A DNA stretch of 64,000 nucleotides. It comes from Hyposmocoma kahamanoa. Its lineage: Eukaryota; Arthropoda; Insecta; Lepidoptera; Cosmopterigidae. The notes below the pieces were generated by a model. It searched no databases. It was not told the origin of the DNA and was given only the letters and a program-made list of their open reading frames with translations. Location of the stretch: contig NW_020653852.1 of NCBI RefSeq assembly GCF_003589595.1, forward strand, positions 3,682,700 to 3,746,699. Direction: 5' to 3'. Below, piece by piece: positions 11,480 to 22,191 of the stretch. The translations under genes were made by a program, and so were the position numbers. Numbering within the stretch: the first letter of the stretch is position 1; each line of letters starts with the position of its first letter.

Positions 11480-12074
11480 AATGAACATGACCATGGTATG
11501 GACGGTTTACTTGCGTATCTGCCAATTTTACTCCTTTGACGTGAGCGTGAGTAACGCGAGTTTGGTGTTTGCTGTATTTGTCGAATAGATTTGTCACAGA
11601 TGTTACCTACACACATGGTGATTATTTGCCACGTGAAATACCAGCATATGGATACTACCGCATTCGTGATCCGTTTATTCATCATATTCACGTTAACAAT
11701 GGCTTGATAGAGATACCCTTGTATTCGATATTAATATCAAAATATTTACTTCTTCTTACTATTAATTGTATACATTGATAAAAGAAAATTTACTGGATGT
11801 TTTATATGAGATTTGGTAGATGAACTCCAAGTGGCTACATAAATAGAACAAACAATGGAACTAGCGATAATAGAGGTATTGTTTGTAAAGTCCAACAACT
11901 GGTTTTAATTATTTTATAGCGGTAATTCCGCGAGTCGGTTCTAGTAGCAAGTTCTTTACTTGCCCTGTGAATCCATGTTTATGCTCGCGGTGAGTATGGT
12001 TCAGTCATGTTTTTGCGATGTTGTATAAAGTACAGTGGCTGAATAAAATGGTTACACATATTCAGTAGCATTTT
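11480..12074. other. AT-rich intergenic, nothing recognised
   Basis: No gene or repeat shared within the window was seen. Confidence 0.3.
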
Positions 12075-12254
12075 AATCGCAAAGATCTGAGGGGCACTGC
12101 CACTGCATTCCATCGCCCTGGGACATAAAATTTACAAGTTCCATGCCAGACCTTTAAAACCGTAACTCAATAATGCTCACATTATTGCTTGGCGGCAGAA
12201 ATGAGTAAGGTGGCAATACTTCCCTGGACGAACTCTTTCACAAGGTGCTCTACT
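12075..12254 (+). repeat. Family A retroposon copy
   Basis: From 'aatcgcaaagatctgaggg' to 'cacaaggtgctctactg', with small internal deletions. It lacks the T-rich half. Confidence 0.8.
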
Positions 12255-12449
12255 GAGTTATCGATTCATCGAAAAAATAAAAACAAAAAATGTTACATAT
12301 TTTAGGATAACTGTGTTTAAGCATATGACACCATTTTGGTGAAAGTTTGGAAAGGATGTTCCAATCTACTTGCGCATTTGGTTATTTATGCCCAATAATA
12401 GGCCTAGACTAGACTTTAAGCAAGTCACTTTGACGAGAAGTAAGAATAA

Positions 12450-12606
12450 GAGTGGTTACACACGGCGACGTTTAGAAGCGGTACAAACGCGATGCAAACG
12501 TAATGCAGTAGATGATGCTGTCGCTAATCGTCTACTTTTACACATCATTGCATCGATACAATCGCGTGTTTGTATCGCTTCTCAAAGTCACCGTGTGTAA
12601 CCACTC
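12450..12606. mobile_element. 157-bp MITE, Harbinger-like (TAA target duplication)
   Basis: The left end gagtggttacacacgg and its reverse complement at the right end match exactly over the outer 16 bp. Similarity continues to about 45 bp (gaagcgRtacaaac). The element is flanked by TAA at 12447-12449 and 12607-12609. TIRs with 3-bp TWA duplications are diagnostic for PIF/Harbinger-type elements. It is too short to encode a transposase; the open frame across it is a by-product of the palindromic sequence. Confidence 0.8.
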
Positions 12607-12609
12607 TAA

Positions 12610-13072
12610 GAGTGGATTTTTATTCTGATGTTAATAATTGTTTTTCTGATAACTTCAAAATATTACTATGTACGCGTTGCAATACCAAAACAAACTAATA
12701 AAATACTTCTTTTGTTTTTATGGGAATATCCATCAGAACAGGAAGAAAGTTTACCTACAGCCACTCTTAGCCTGAGCCCCTACATCTAAACATAGTTTAA
12801 ATTAAAAACCGTAATTTCAATTTTAAATTATAAAAAAAATAAATTAATACGTTTGATCATTGACTTACAATTATATGGACGTCGGGTCCGCGCTAAAAAG
12901 TATCCGAACTTATAGGGCATTAAAATCGTATACAGAGCGTCATTCACGCTTTAGTCTTCGTTTGTTCGACTGACAGCGAAGCAAGCAAAATTAGACAGTA
13001 CTGCGATGACATTACAATTTAAATTCAACGTTTTAGCTTTTTCATATTCCTTTACATGTCACTACGTTTAAA
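12610..13072. other. AT-rich intergenic, nothing recognised
   Basis: Flanking DNA left of the Tc1 element. No gene or shared repeat seen. Confidence 0.35.
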
Positions 13073-13074
13073 TA

Positions 13075-14619
13075 CACACATCAAAAGTGTCTAGGGATCA
13101 AGTACGTTTAAGAGTATTGCTGCAATTAGGGTTAATTATATTAACTTTTTTGTATCGCTATTGATACTTTTTAGTGAGTTTTAACATTTAAATAAGGAAT
13201 ATTGTTTAAAATTCGATAATAAGAAGAAAATCGATTGTCAATATGGTTTTGTATAAAAATGAGTTATAGCGTTTTGACGAAATCATTACAATATCTGCAT
13301 CGGAACCGAAACAATTTACATTATTATGGAGAGACGACACCATTTAACCCGAGAAGTGATGATGCGAGCCGTCGGAATGTTGGAAGCTGGTTCCAGGCAA
13401 CGTGCTGTGGCTTTCACTCTTAACACTACACAGAGCGTCATAAGTCGCCTCTGGACGCGCTATCGCATGACGGGCAGCGTGGCCGAGCGACATGGAGGAC
13501 GATCTCGCATCACGACTCGCAGACAGGACCGGTATATCCAAAATACTGCTCGACGGAATTGTACCATGACCGCCATGATGTTGGTTACGAGGCTCCACAG
13601 CTCCTCAGGCTTACTAATAAGCGATCAAACAATCCTAAATCGTTTACGTGAAGTGGGTCTGCGATCCCGAAGGCCGCTCAGAGTTCCACCTATTGCACCC
13701 TGCAATCGCAGGACCCGTTTACGATGGGCTCGCGAACACAGAAACTGGGAGGAAGAAGACTGGCGCTATATGTGCTTTTCGGATGAATCCCGCTTCGGTA
13801 TGAGACCGGATACAAGACGTACTCGAGTTTGGAGAACATCTGGACGTCATGAACGTTTGAGATATTGTCAGGAAGTTCATCCATATGGTGGGGGAACAAT
13901 AATGATATGGGCCGGTATTTGGATCGGCGGAAGAACCGATCTCATTTGGATCAGGGATAACCTCAATGCTCAAGTTTACGCAGAGAGGATTGTTTCAGAT
14001 GTTATCATCCCTTTGCGAGGCCAGTTGGGTGATTCATTTCAACTAATGCATGACAACGCACGTCCACACACGACTAGAGTCGTAACACGCATTCTTGCCG
14101 AAGCTCGTATCAACGTTCTGCCGTGGCCTGCTCAATCGCCAGACCTCAATCCAATTGAGCACGCATGGGATATGCTTCAAAGAAGAGCTGTGCCGAGTAT
14201 GCATACCGTACATACTCTACAACAATATTTTGACTTGTTACAAAACACATGGGCGGCCATTCCTCAAAGTGATTTTGATGAACTCATCTTAAGCATGCCA
14301 AATCGCTGTAATTGTGTGATTCGTGTTAATGGTGGAAATACAGATTATTAATTTTCTTATCTTTACAATAAAAATGAGCAAAATCATCATTTTCGCCATT
14401 TTTTTGTCATTTAATTGACGCCGTTAATTTGAGTTTTTTCCCAGAATTTGCAAAAACATCAATTTTAGTTTATTTTAATTAAATATAGGGGTAAGCGGTT
14501 AAATAAAACATAAGCATTAAAGTAAGAAGTCGTCCTGGAAGACTGGATTTGGTAAATATTGCTTAAATAATTTTTATTTCAAAAATATTCACTTCATCCC
14601 TAGACACTTTTGATGTGTG
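13075..14619 (+). mobile_element. Complete Tc1-like DNA transposon, 1545 bp
   Basis: Both ends carry a 29-bp terminal inverted repeat starting CACACATCAAAAGTGTCTAG. The two copies differ at one base (position 25). TA dinucleotides flank the element exactly (13073-13074 and 14620-14621), the Tc1/mariner target duplication. The single gene inside (13326-14351) is open from end to end. A TATAAAAA at 13252-13259, 67-74 bp before the ATG, could be the promoter, and AATAAA follows the stop near 14370. The near-identical TIRs, intact ORF and perfect target site point to a recent insertion. Confidence 0.95.
13326..14351 (+). CDS. Tc1-family DD34E transposase, apparently intact
   Basis: This 341-residue protein would cut and paste its own element by binding the TIRs and inserting at TA. 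Residues about 5-55 form a paired-like helix-turn-helix, followed by a GRSR hook (residues 58-61) and a second HTH to about residue 118. The catalytic triad is complete: D153 in CFSDESRF, D243 in LMHDNARPH and E278 in SPDLNPIEHAWD, with exactly 34 residues between the second Asp and the Glu (DD34E). Length is normal for Tc1 transposases (about 340). The ATG at 13326 is chosen because it gives the full first HTH. No frameshift or stop is seen. Its G+C content is higher than that of flanking DNA, which fits a recently arrived element. Whether it is expressed cannot be judged. Confidence 0.95.
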   Translation: MERRHHLTREVMMRAVGMLEAGSRQRAVAFTLNTTQSVISRLWTRYRMTGSVAERHGGRSRITTRRQDRYIQNTARRNCTMTAMMLVTRLHSSSGLLISDQTILNRLREVGLRSRRPLRVPPIAPCNRRTRLRWAREHRNWEEEDWRYMCFSDESRFGMRPDTRRTRVWRTSGRHERLRYCQEVHPYGGGTIMIWAGIWIGGRTDLIWIRDNLNAQVYAERIVSDVIIPLRGQLGDSFQLMHDNARPHTTRVVTRILAEARINVLPWPAQSPDLNPIEHAWDMLQRRAVPSMHTVHTLQQYFDLLQNTWAAIPQSDFDELILSMPNRCNCVIRVNGGNTDY

Positions 14620-14621
14620 TA

Positions 14622-14899
14622 TGTTGATTTAAGACATTTTTTTCGTGGTTTTTGTATTAGACCCGTCGTCCATTTATTTGTAAGTCAATGCGTTTGATTA
14701 ACATTATGTTCTAGTAATAGAAGATAATTTCAGTGACTGTACTGTGTGGGGTTAAGTGATAATGCTTGCATTATGTGTAAAATGATTAGCTTTGTCGGTC
14801 CAGAACTCGTTTAATCATAACATTGATAATGTGACCACTGTGCTACCGAGTCCAAAATACGAAACAGTGTTTGTGGAATTATATAAACAATATAATTAA
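14622..14899 (+). promoter_or_regulatory. Putative promoter/5' UTR region of the LRR gene
   Basis: The stretch between the Tc1 element and the proposed first coding exon. It contains TCAGTG at 14730-14735, a match to the arthropod initiator, 170 bp before the proposed ATG. A TATATAAAC-like sequence at about 14880 is too close to the ATG to act for it. This is inference only; other transcription starts are possible. Confidence 0.25.
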
Positions 14900-14912
14900 A
14901 TGAGGGCAATGG
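14900..14912 (+). CDS. Proposed first coding exon of the LRR gene (13 nt)
   Basis: The large LRR exon has no ATG before its signal peptide, so the start must lie upstream. At 14900 the sequence reads ATG AGG GCA ATG G followed by gtatgt, a good donor. Splicing to the acceptor at 16442 completes the split codon (G + AT = GAT) and yields MRAMDKIKLVLLVIVAYLHQ, a well-formed signal peptide. Phase and signal-peptide fit support it. The exon is short, and other donors in the 1.5-kb region cannot be excluded. A second in-frame ATG at 14909 could also serve. Confidence 0.45.
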
Positions 14913-15208
14913 GTATGTAACAAATTCTTTTTTTATAATTTAGTATTAAGCCTTAGCGCGTTTATACAAATCTAGAAAAGTTGGTTTTACCGAGAATGGA
15001 ACTCGGAACTGTCATGTCGCAGTCGCATCTTTACTGTTGTTTTCACTAAGCGAAATGGAGATTTCAAATAATCAAATGCTATTGGTTAATAAACACACAG
15101 CTCTTCCTCATTATGCTACACTAGATAAGCCCTGGAAAATTACACCAATTGTTTATGCGATTTACAAAATTATGTATAGTTAGATGGGGTAAGAGAAACA
15201 TACTTTAT

Positions 15209-15425
15209 TAACCGACTTTAAAAAAGGAGGAGGTTCTCAATTCGACTGTATGTGTTTTGCATGTGTGTTACGCGATAACTCAGGCATTTGGGAACCGATT
15301 TAAATGTTTCTTTTTTTATTGGAAAGAGGATACCTCACCAGTAATCCTATTTAAATTTAAAGAAAATATTCCACCTTTAAGGGTAGCAAACTAGGGCATG
15401 AATGACTTTTGAGATGGTTTTTTTA
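15209..15425 (+). repeat. Family B repeat, copy 2
   Basis: A clean copy: 'aaccgactttaaaaaaggag', 'gttctcaattcgactgtatg', 'ttacgcgataactcaggcat' and the end 'gacttttgagatggttt'. The end is a partial inverted copy of the start (aaccgacttcaaaa). The similarity between copies continues a little beyond it (tagtactttgtactaagatt). Confidence 0.8.
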
Positions 15426-15567
15426 GTACTTTGTACTAAGATTATTTTGAGTGAAATTTTTTTTGTACTAGGAAGAACATATAATGTTTTATCAGAATTT
15501 TAAAGTACACTAATGTTTATCAGCTATATATATAGATGTATACATGTTTGAACAATTATTACGCTAA

Positions 15568-15877
15568 AAGACCGTTTACACGGGGCCAATCGACGAACAT
15601 ACCATTACGCAAAGCCATTATTGACCTAGTATAAATAGAGGCAAACCAATATGCAGTGTCTCCGGACCAACGATAAAGACAATCCAGTAAATTAGAACTA
15701 TTTCTAATTTTTTGGACCTATACCTTCCTCCACCGCACGTGCATTGAATTGGCTCATGGCCTTGTGTGAACATGCATCTTGAGCCACTCCACTAGTTTGC
15801 CTAGTCGTTTAGAAAAGAATCTTCAACAAATCTTAAAAGTGGAATGGCTGGTCAATTGGCCCCGTGTAAATGGACCA
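15568..15877. mobile_element. 310-bp MITE with TAA flanks, inside the LRR intron
   Basis: The left end 'gaccgtttacacggggccaat' and the reverse complement of the right end 'ggtccatttacacggggcca' match at about 19 of 23 positions. TAA flanks it at 15565-15567 and 15878-15880. This fits a Harbinger-type non-autonomous element. Exact outer bases are uncertain because the outermost two differ. Confidence 0.65.
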
Positions 15878-16087
15878 TAAATTCAATATTTACGATGTAT
15901 TTGCCGAAAACTTGCAAATTGTGGCCCTCTGTCCATTTGAATCCCCTGCTACTATCCCTTGGGGAATTTATGTAGATTTTTTGTCCACATGGATCCTCTG
16001 GGGGATTCATTAGGCTTTTTGTGTCCACATGGATCCCTTATTATATTATCCTGGCTTTGTATTGCTCTGTGAGTACATACGAATGCC

Positions 16088-16205
16088 TACCACTTTAGGT
16101 CAGCTTGACAGAACTGATTTCCCACGTTGCACATGGCCCTTATTCCCACTCAATTCATGAAAGGAGGCCTGTGTCCCAGCAGAGTGGAATTCGAGCTGAG
16201 ATAGT
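16088..16205 (+). repeat. LINE 3'-end tail fragment
   Basis: Contains 'ggaggcctgtgtcccagcag' (from 16163), the characteristic 3' tail of several lepidopteran LINEs, preceded by an eroded C-terminal region. Confidence 0.5.
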
Positions 16206-16442
16206 ATCGATGCTTAGTAAAGGTAGAATTTAGTAGTTAATTTAATTATAATGATAGTGCCACAGCAGGGTTCGTGATTGTATATTGTATGTCTATGTTT
16301 CAATTTCTGAATTTATCAAAGCAATATAAGATTTAATTTTGAAGTGTATCTCAATTAGAATTTGGAAAATACTAAGAACTAAAAGAATAGTAAACAGTTT
16401 AAAAATCGGTCATAAGCTATAATATACTTATTTTTCTTTCAG

Positions 16443-19282
16443 ATAAAATAAAACTTGTGCTACTGGTGATTGTGGCGTACTTACACCAACATACTTGGGG
16501 AAAATGCACTTCAGAAGACGACGGAGATAACGCGGTTAATATAGTGTGTTCAAGTAATGATATAGGCCTAGAAACAGAACTTTCATTCCTACAATATCGC
16601 TCGTATACTCTAAACAGAGTAAATATATTACTAAATGGTATCTACAACCATCCCATAATTACTGAAGGCGTCTTAAAGGAATTGTTTACACCTATTGTAA
16701 CACTCACTGTAACCAACACCAGAATATTAGACATCGATGAAGCTCTCGTATTAGTGAATGTTACTGAATTAAGTATTCTTGATTGTTCTCTCACAAAAAT
16801 TAAATTTGATGATATACTAATTTTGAAACAGACAAAAAAATTTAATGTCTCCCAGAATTCGATATCAGTTTTGAAAAGTGCCAAACCAGATAAAGATCAG
16901 CAACTAATGGAAACTGTTGATTTGAGCTACAACTTAATAACCAGCGTACCTGACAACTGCTTTGCTAGTTTTAGCCATCTGAAACATTTGAATTTATCAC
17001 ACAATTCGATATCTCACCTTTCTGCAGCTGCCTTTGTAGGCTTGTCACAACTCGAGTCACTTTACTTGTCATACAACAAGCTATCTAGCATTGCAAACAT
17101 CGCAACCAAACTTAGGAATTTGAAAATTTTACACGTAGATTATAACTATATTTCAAAAATAGACGATTTAAATTGGATGATTAATCTAGAAGACGTTAGG
17201 CTTGGACACAATGAGATAAAAACAATTGATAATGATGCTTTTCAAACATTGTCAAAATTAATAATATTGGACTTAACTGGCAACAAAATCGAATGGGTTC
17301 GGTCACATTTTGTTTATAACAATAATTTACGGGAACTTCGTTTGACAAATAATGATCTTGTAGGTATTTATAGAAACGCTTTTGACGGTAAGAGATTTGC
17401 AAATTTATTTTTGAATGGTAACAAATATCTTCTACTACTAGAACCGTTCGGTGGTCTCGTATGTGACTATTTAGATCTGAGTAATAGTGACCTAAAAGAC
17501 ATTGATAATAATACTTTTAGTGGCGCGACGTTGCGATCCATTAATGTAAGCACAAATGCATTATCCGAAATAGGGATGTCAACATTCTCATTTGTAAAAG
17601 ATCTTCAAGAACTAGATTTGTCCAATAATGAATTGGGAACATTGGCCTTTTTAATGCCCGGCGTAACTAACTTAAAGAAATTTTATTTTCAAATAAATAT
17701 GCTTGAGAAAATATCGAATAATACGTTTGCTAATGTGTCTTCTTTAGAACTTTTAGACTTATCGTACAATTTGATTCAATCAATCGAATCTGGTGCTTTT
17801 ATGCAACTAAAAAAAATGGAAATTCTATTATTACACAACAATCGCTTGTTTTCTATACAAATAATAAATCTACAAGGGTTATCTGCATTACTAAAATTTG
17901 ACATTTCGTATACTGAAATTGGTAATTTTACGAAAGCAGCCATTTCTGGCTTAAAAACAACAACATTTAATTGTTCCCATGCTGAATTATCCCATATACA
18001 TTTTGATACATTTGCTGAAGTCGAACATATTGAAATTTTAGACTTGTCGTATAATTCTCTGGTTACCTTCGAAATCAATCCAAAAGGCATGTCATCAGTA
18101 GAATCACTGTTTCTTAATAATAATAAAATTACATCAATTTCAAATATATCGTTCGCTGGGTTTACTGAACTTCAAACACTGCACTTAGAGTTTAATAATA
18201 TATTAAACGTACACCCAAAAGCATTTCATGCATTGAAATCTCTGAAGATTATGAACTTGTCTGATAACAGAGACTTGCAAGTTACTGGCGACGTATTTTC
18301 CAATCTAAGAGGTTTAGCGTCGTTAACTATAATTAATAACAAGAAAAGTTTTGATTTTCAACACACAGAGAATGCCTCTATTGAAGAAGTTGACCTATCT
18401 TCATGCGACATTGCAGACCTTGGGTCGTTGTACATATTTAATATTAACGGAGTGGTTTCTTTGAATTTATCTAAGAACTTAATTAGTTTTATTGATACGA
18501 AATCCTTTAAAACGATGCCTAAGCTAGTAATGCTTGATATTAGCTTCAATTTGATTAAAACAATTGAACCCGGTTCATTCATCAATACTAAAAATATTGT
18601 AGTTTTGAATGTACACAAAAATCAATTGACAGATTTTCAACATGGCGTATTTCAAGGACTAACAAATCTGCAGACATTAAATCTTTCTAACAATTTGATA
18701 CACGACTTCAATGTTAATCTTCTACACAGTTGTACTTTATTAAAAGAAATAAGTTTTGAAAATAATTTAATAACTAATTTAGAGTTTAAAAAATTTATAT
18801 CCTTGACGAATATGAAGAAATTTTACATAGGTGGCAATAATATTTCTTGCCACGACATAGCTAGTTTTAAAAAATATTTGCAAGATATGTATTATAGTTT
18901 CAATCTGGTAACGAGTGAAGCTCCAAATTACTATACTGCCAATGTAGACGGAGTTACTTGTAGACCAGATAACTACACAGGTAATAATGAGACAAATTGT
19001 ACTATGAACATAACATACATGTCTAAGTTTACAGATACTTTAGAAGAAATACGTAAATCAATTAATAATTTTAATGAAGATTATTATGTCAAAGGTATAT
19101 TTAATATTTTAATTGTTATTTTGGTTGCGTCGATAATTGTCTTAGTTGTGAAGTATGTTCCAATACAAAGGTTTTGTTTAATAGCTAGGACGCCATTCAA
19201 TGGTACTTTGTCCCATAATTTTAGTTATAATAATATGACGCAAAGTATTTCGGCTGACAATGAGGAAGTTCCAATCATTTGA
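16443..19282 (+). CDS. Leucine-rich-repeat single-pass transmembrane protein, main exon
   Basis: Open without a break for 946 codons to TGA at 19280-19282. The exon starts after the splice acceptor at 16442. The first residues (KIKLVLLVIVAYLHQHTWGKC) form a signal peptide, so the GTG at 16457 is an internal Val, not a start. Residues (counted from that GTG) about 75-850 are about 31 tandem LRRs of 22-24 residues, typically LxxLxLSxNxIxxIxxxxF. The N-terminal end has two Cys (KCTSEDD...IVCSS). The C-terminal cap keeps ISCHDIASF and VDGVTC Cys residues but is not a standard LRRCT. A membrane segment of about 22 residues (GIFNILIVILVASIIVLVVK, about 880-901) is followed by a tail of about 40 residues. 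Many N-glycosylation sites (NxS/T) are present. With no TIR domain it is not a Toll receptor. The architecture resembles chaoptin/connectin-type adhesion or LRR-only receptors. Ligand and role are unknown. Confidence 0.92.
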
Positions 19283-19670
19283 AGAGCAACGGTAATAATA
19301 AACATGGAACATAAGCTCCACATCACAGAGTAAATTTGACCCGGACAAGCTGGATATACCAGGGGGTGCAATTTAAGGGAGTAATACGCCCGGGATAGCG
19401 GAGGGAAAGACCAACTGGCAGTGGACGATGGCCAGATTCATGCCGGCTATGCAGCTCATGACAGAAAGTTGGTAGTAAGGTTGTTAGTTATTTGAGTAGG
19501 TAGTTATAATAACACAATAATAATAACAACGCACACACTCCACAAATGTAGTAACCGGGTTATGTAGCGTTTATAGAAGTGAGCGGTGATGATGTTGGGA
19601 TTCGCAATACGTTAGTGGTCCACCTTGGGTGACATAGTAACCATGTCGTTAATAATAAAGTTTCAACAAA
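19283..19670 (+). other. LRR gene 3' UTR with polyadenylation signals
   Basis: AATAAA occurs at 19297-19302, very close to the stop, and again at 19654-19659. The second is the more likely main signal because the first would give a very short 3' UTR. No coding capacity seen. Confidence 0.5.
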
Positions 19671-20384
19671 ATCTAATTTTATCGGAATCGAAAAATTACT
19701 TACTTCGTGCAAATATTAAATACATTTGGAACATTGTCAGAAGTTATTTGATTAGATTTAGTAGCTAATTTTAGAATAATTATTTTATCACTTAGAGGTA
19801 AACTTAAGGTGATTCCTAATATTTTTTTCTAATTTATAAACTTACTTGTTTTGTACGAGAGTTAAACGAATTTTGTTATTAAATTTGTTTCATTTATGGT
19901 CACTACTATCATGAACCCAAATAAAATACTAATTATTGATGTATCTTATTTATCTAGAATAACCATTTGCATAGCCGTGTTTTGTTTTGTCCTGTCTTGT
20001 CTAATTTATTTTTATGATATCAAGTGACGCGATGATGGTTGTGTGCTTGTTGGTAATTGACACGCCTGAGACGATGCGACCTCTTTCATCGTCATCCCAT
20101 CTTTTTATCACCCTTTCCTGGTTCTTGGCCACTTACTTTTGAAATTTGGAATCTTTCTCTAATTCTTTATCTTCGTCATTCTTACTTTACTTCGTTTGGT
20201 CGTCATTCCTGCCAAAATTGTCGAGAAGAAAAGACATGTCCTTCAATCATGTAAGCCTAACTGCTTGCAACGCAGCAAGCAGCATATTTCATATGAATCG
20301 TCACGGGTGATTGAAACATTGGTTCGTTAGAAAATACAAATATACGTAATTTAATTAAATTTTTTATTGAATTAATATTCAATT
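19671..20384. other. AT-rich intergenic, nothing recognised
   Basis: No gene or shared repeat was seen. Confidence 0.3.
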
Positions 20385-20450
20385 ATTATTTGTGAAACTA
20401 CTCCACTAGTTTGTTATAATTATTAATACAAAGATCGAACACTCAGAAAA
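20385..20450 (-). repeat. SINE family J, 3' part running into the gap
   Basis: Reverse-orientation tail 'tgtgaaactactccactagt' and body up to 'gatcgaacactcagaaaa', then the gap. The tRNA-like head is probably in the missing sequence. Confidence 0.7.
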
Positions 20451-20850
20451 NNNNNNNNNNNNNNNNNNNNNNNNNNNNNNNNNNNNNNNNNNNNNNNNNN
20501 NNNNNNNNNNNNNNNNNNNNNNNNNNNNNNNNNNNNNNNNNNNNNNNNNNNNNNNNNNNNNNNNNNNNNNNNNNNNNNNNNNNNNNNNNNNNNNNNNNNN
20601 NNNNNNNNNNNNNNNNNNNNNNNNNNNNNNNNNNNNNNNNNNNNNNNNNNNNNNNNNNNNNNNNNNNNNNNNNNNNNNNNNNNNNNNNNNNNNNNNNNNN
20701 NNNNNNNNNNNNNNNNNNNNNNNNNNNNNNNNNNNNNNNNNNNNNNNNNNNNNNNNNNNNNNNNNNNNNNNNNNNNNNNNNNNNNNNNNNNNNNNNNNNN
20801 NNNNNNNNNNNNNNNNNNNNNNNNNNNNNNNNNNNNNNNNNNNNNNNNNN
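20451..20850. other. Assembly gap (400 N)
   Basis: 400 undetermined bases beginning inside a SINE, consistent with a repeat-induced assembly break. Confidence 0.99.
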
Positions 20851-21024
20851 TTATGCATTATGAACACTATTATAATAATAAGTATGTGCCAGATAATCAT
20901 ACCAATGACTTGTTCTCAAAGTAGGGAATTTTTTGTGCTATGAGTATCATAAAAATGAAATTCACTCCTGAACGCTTAGACCAGAGCCAATTTAGACAAT
21001 TTATTTCCGAATTTTGTCCTACCA

Positions 21025-21240
21025 GGAATTGATCACGGGTCCTCTTCATCCAGCGCCCTTAGAGAAATCCCGGGTTCGATCACTGGCCGGGGCAATGTAG
21101 AAAAATAACTTTTCTTTATTGTCTGGGATGTGGATGTTTGTGATACCGTCATTGTTGCCGATTTCCATAATACAAGTGCTTTAGTCACTTTGTGATCAGA
21201 GCAAAGTAAGCGAGGTTGTCTAATATTTATTTATTACCCA
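21025..21240 (+). repeat. tRNA-headed SINE, family G
   Basis: Contains box B-like 'cccgggttcgatcactggcc', then 'tctgggatgtggatgtttgt', 'gataccgtcattgttgcc' and 'caagtgctttagtcactttg', ending near 'tctaatatttatttatt'. I recognise this body as a common lepidopteran SINE. Only one copy is in the window. Confidence 0.55.
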
Positions 21241-21607
21241 ACCCAATTTTGTATATTTAACATTTTAGTTGCTTAGTTAGTCGTACATCTCGTCATCAGT
21301 ACATACAAGTTGAACTGTGGTTGGCAAATATAGCTTTTCAAACGGACTTTCCAGTAAACCGAGTGGATATGCATTCGTAGCAATTACAGGTCGCCGTCCC
21401 CTAAAGGCCCATTCTGTGTAACAATGCCCTTTTCTCTCTGCTAAGCTCAGCAGTAACTACTGAAGCAGTATAATGTTTCACCCAAATACTAAAACGACGA
21501 CGTTTCAATTTAAGCGGTGCTGGATGTTTGTTATTTTTTTCTTTTATTTTATTTCTTAGATGCACAAAGTAGCTTACATTTAATATTTATTTATGGAATA
21601 TTTGGAA

Positions 21608-22142
21608 CATCAACATCATCATCAACCCATTTATTCATCCCACTGCTGGAACGGGTCGCCATTCAGGCGAGAGTTTTAGGCCATGGTATATTGTAACGGG
21701 CTGTTGTCCGCAACTCGTCGTCCAGGCGCCTATTTTGCGTGTGGTGGGTGCAGGGTCCTACTCGTGCCACCCAAGGTCATCGAAAAACCTTAGCGCCTTC
21801 CTGAGTTTGATGAAGACCTAGGTGAGTGACCGCGGTTCTTCAAAGTATTTCATTGCTGTAGGATGTGCGCGTTTCCTATTCCTCCATGCTTTGTACAAAG
21901 GGCTTTTCATGATACCTAGATTGAACGCGACTTGGGGACTTCATATATTTTCCGAGAGTTGAGAAACTTCTTCGACGTGCTGGTTTCGTCACAATCATTT
22001 CCTTCACCGAAAAGCTCATGGCAAATTTCAAATTCAATTTAGCACATAAATTCCGAGAAACTCAGAGACGAGAGTCGGATTCGAGCCCATAGCCTCTTCT
22101 TGAGAGGGGGTACGTCAAACCATTAGGCTACCATGGCTTCAT
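21608..22142 (-). repeat. SINE family D, longest copy
   Basis: Begins 'catcatcatcaacccattta' and includes 'tttccttcaccgaaaagctc', 'cacataaattccgagaaact' and a tRNA-like end. On the minus strand the end reads as a box A-like 'gtagcctaatggtttgac' and box B-like 'gggctcgaatccgac'. At more than 500 bp it is long for a SINE, so the left part may be a separate repeat. Confidence 0.6.
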
Positions 22143-22191
22143 ATAATAAATATATTGAATATCATGATTTTTTTATCATGATACTTACATA

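Larger units (their letters stand above)
14913..16442 (+). other. Proposed intron 1 of the LRR gene
   Basis: Starts gtatgt and ends ttatttttctttcag. The 3' site is strong, with a pyrimidine tract just before AG at 16441-16442. The intron holds a family B repeat (15209-15425), a 310-bp MITE (15568-15877) and a LINE 3' tail near 16163. The donor is the less certain end. Confidence 0.5.

Noticed and set aside
12370..12600. 76-codon ORF rich in Arg and Gln
   Set aside because: Lies across a palindromic MITE; no domain.
13344..13973. Minus-strand ORFs opposite the Tc1 transposase
   Set aside because: Shadow frames of the transposase gene, no motif.
16457..16459. GTG as the start codon of the LRR gene
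   Set aside because: Eukaryotic nuclear genes start with ATG. The codon lies inside the signal peptide, just after a splice acceptor.
16642..18618. Minus-strand ORFs opposite the LRR exon
   Set aside because: Shadow frames; the + strand has clear LRR periodicity.
20406..20900. 164-codon ORF across the N gap
   Set aside because: Most of it is undetermined sequence.
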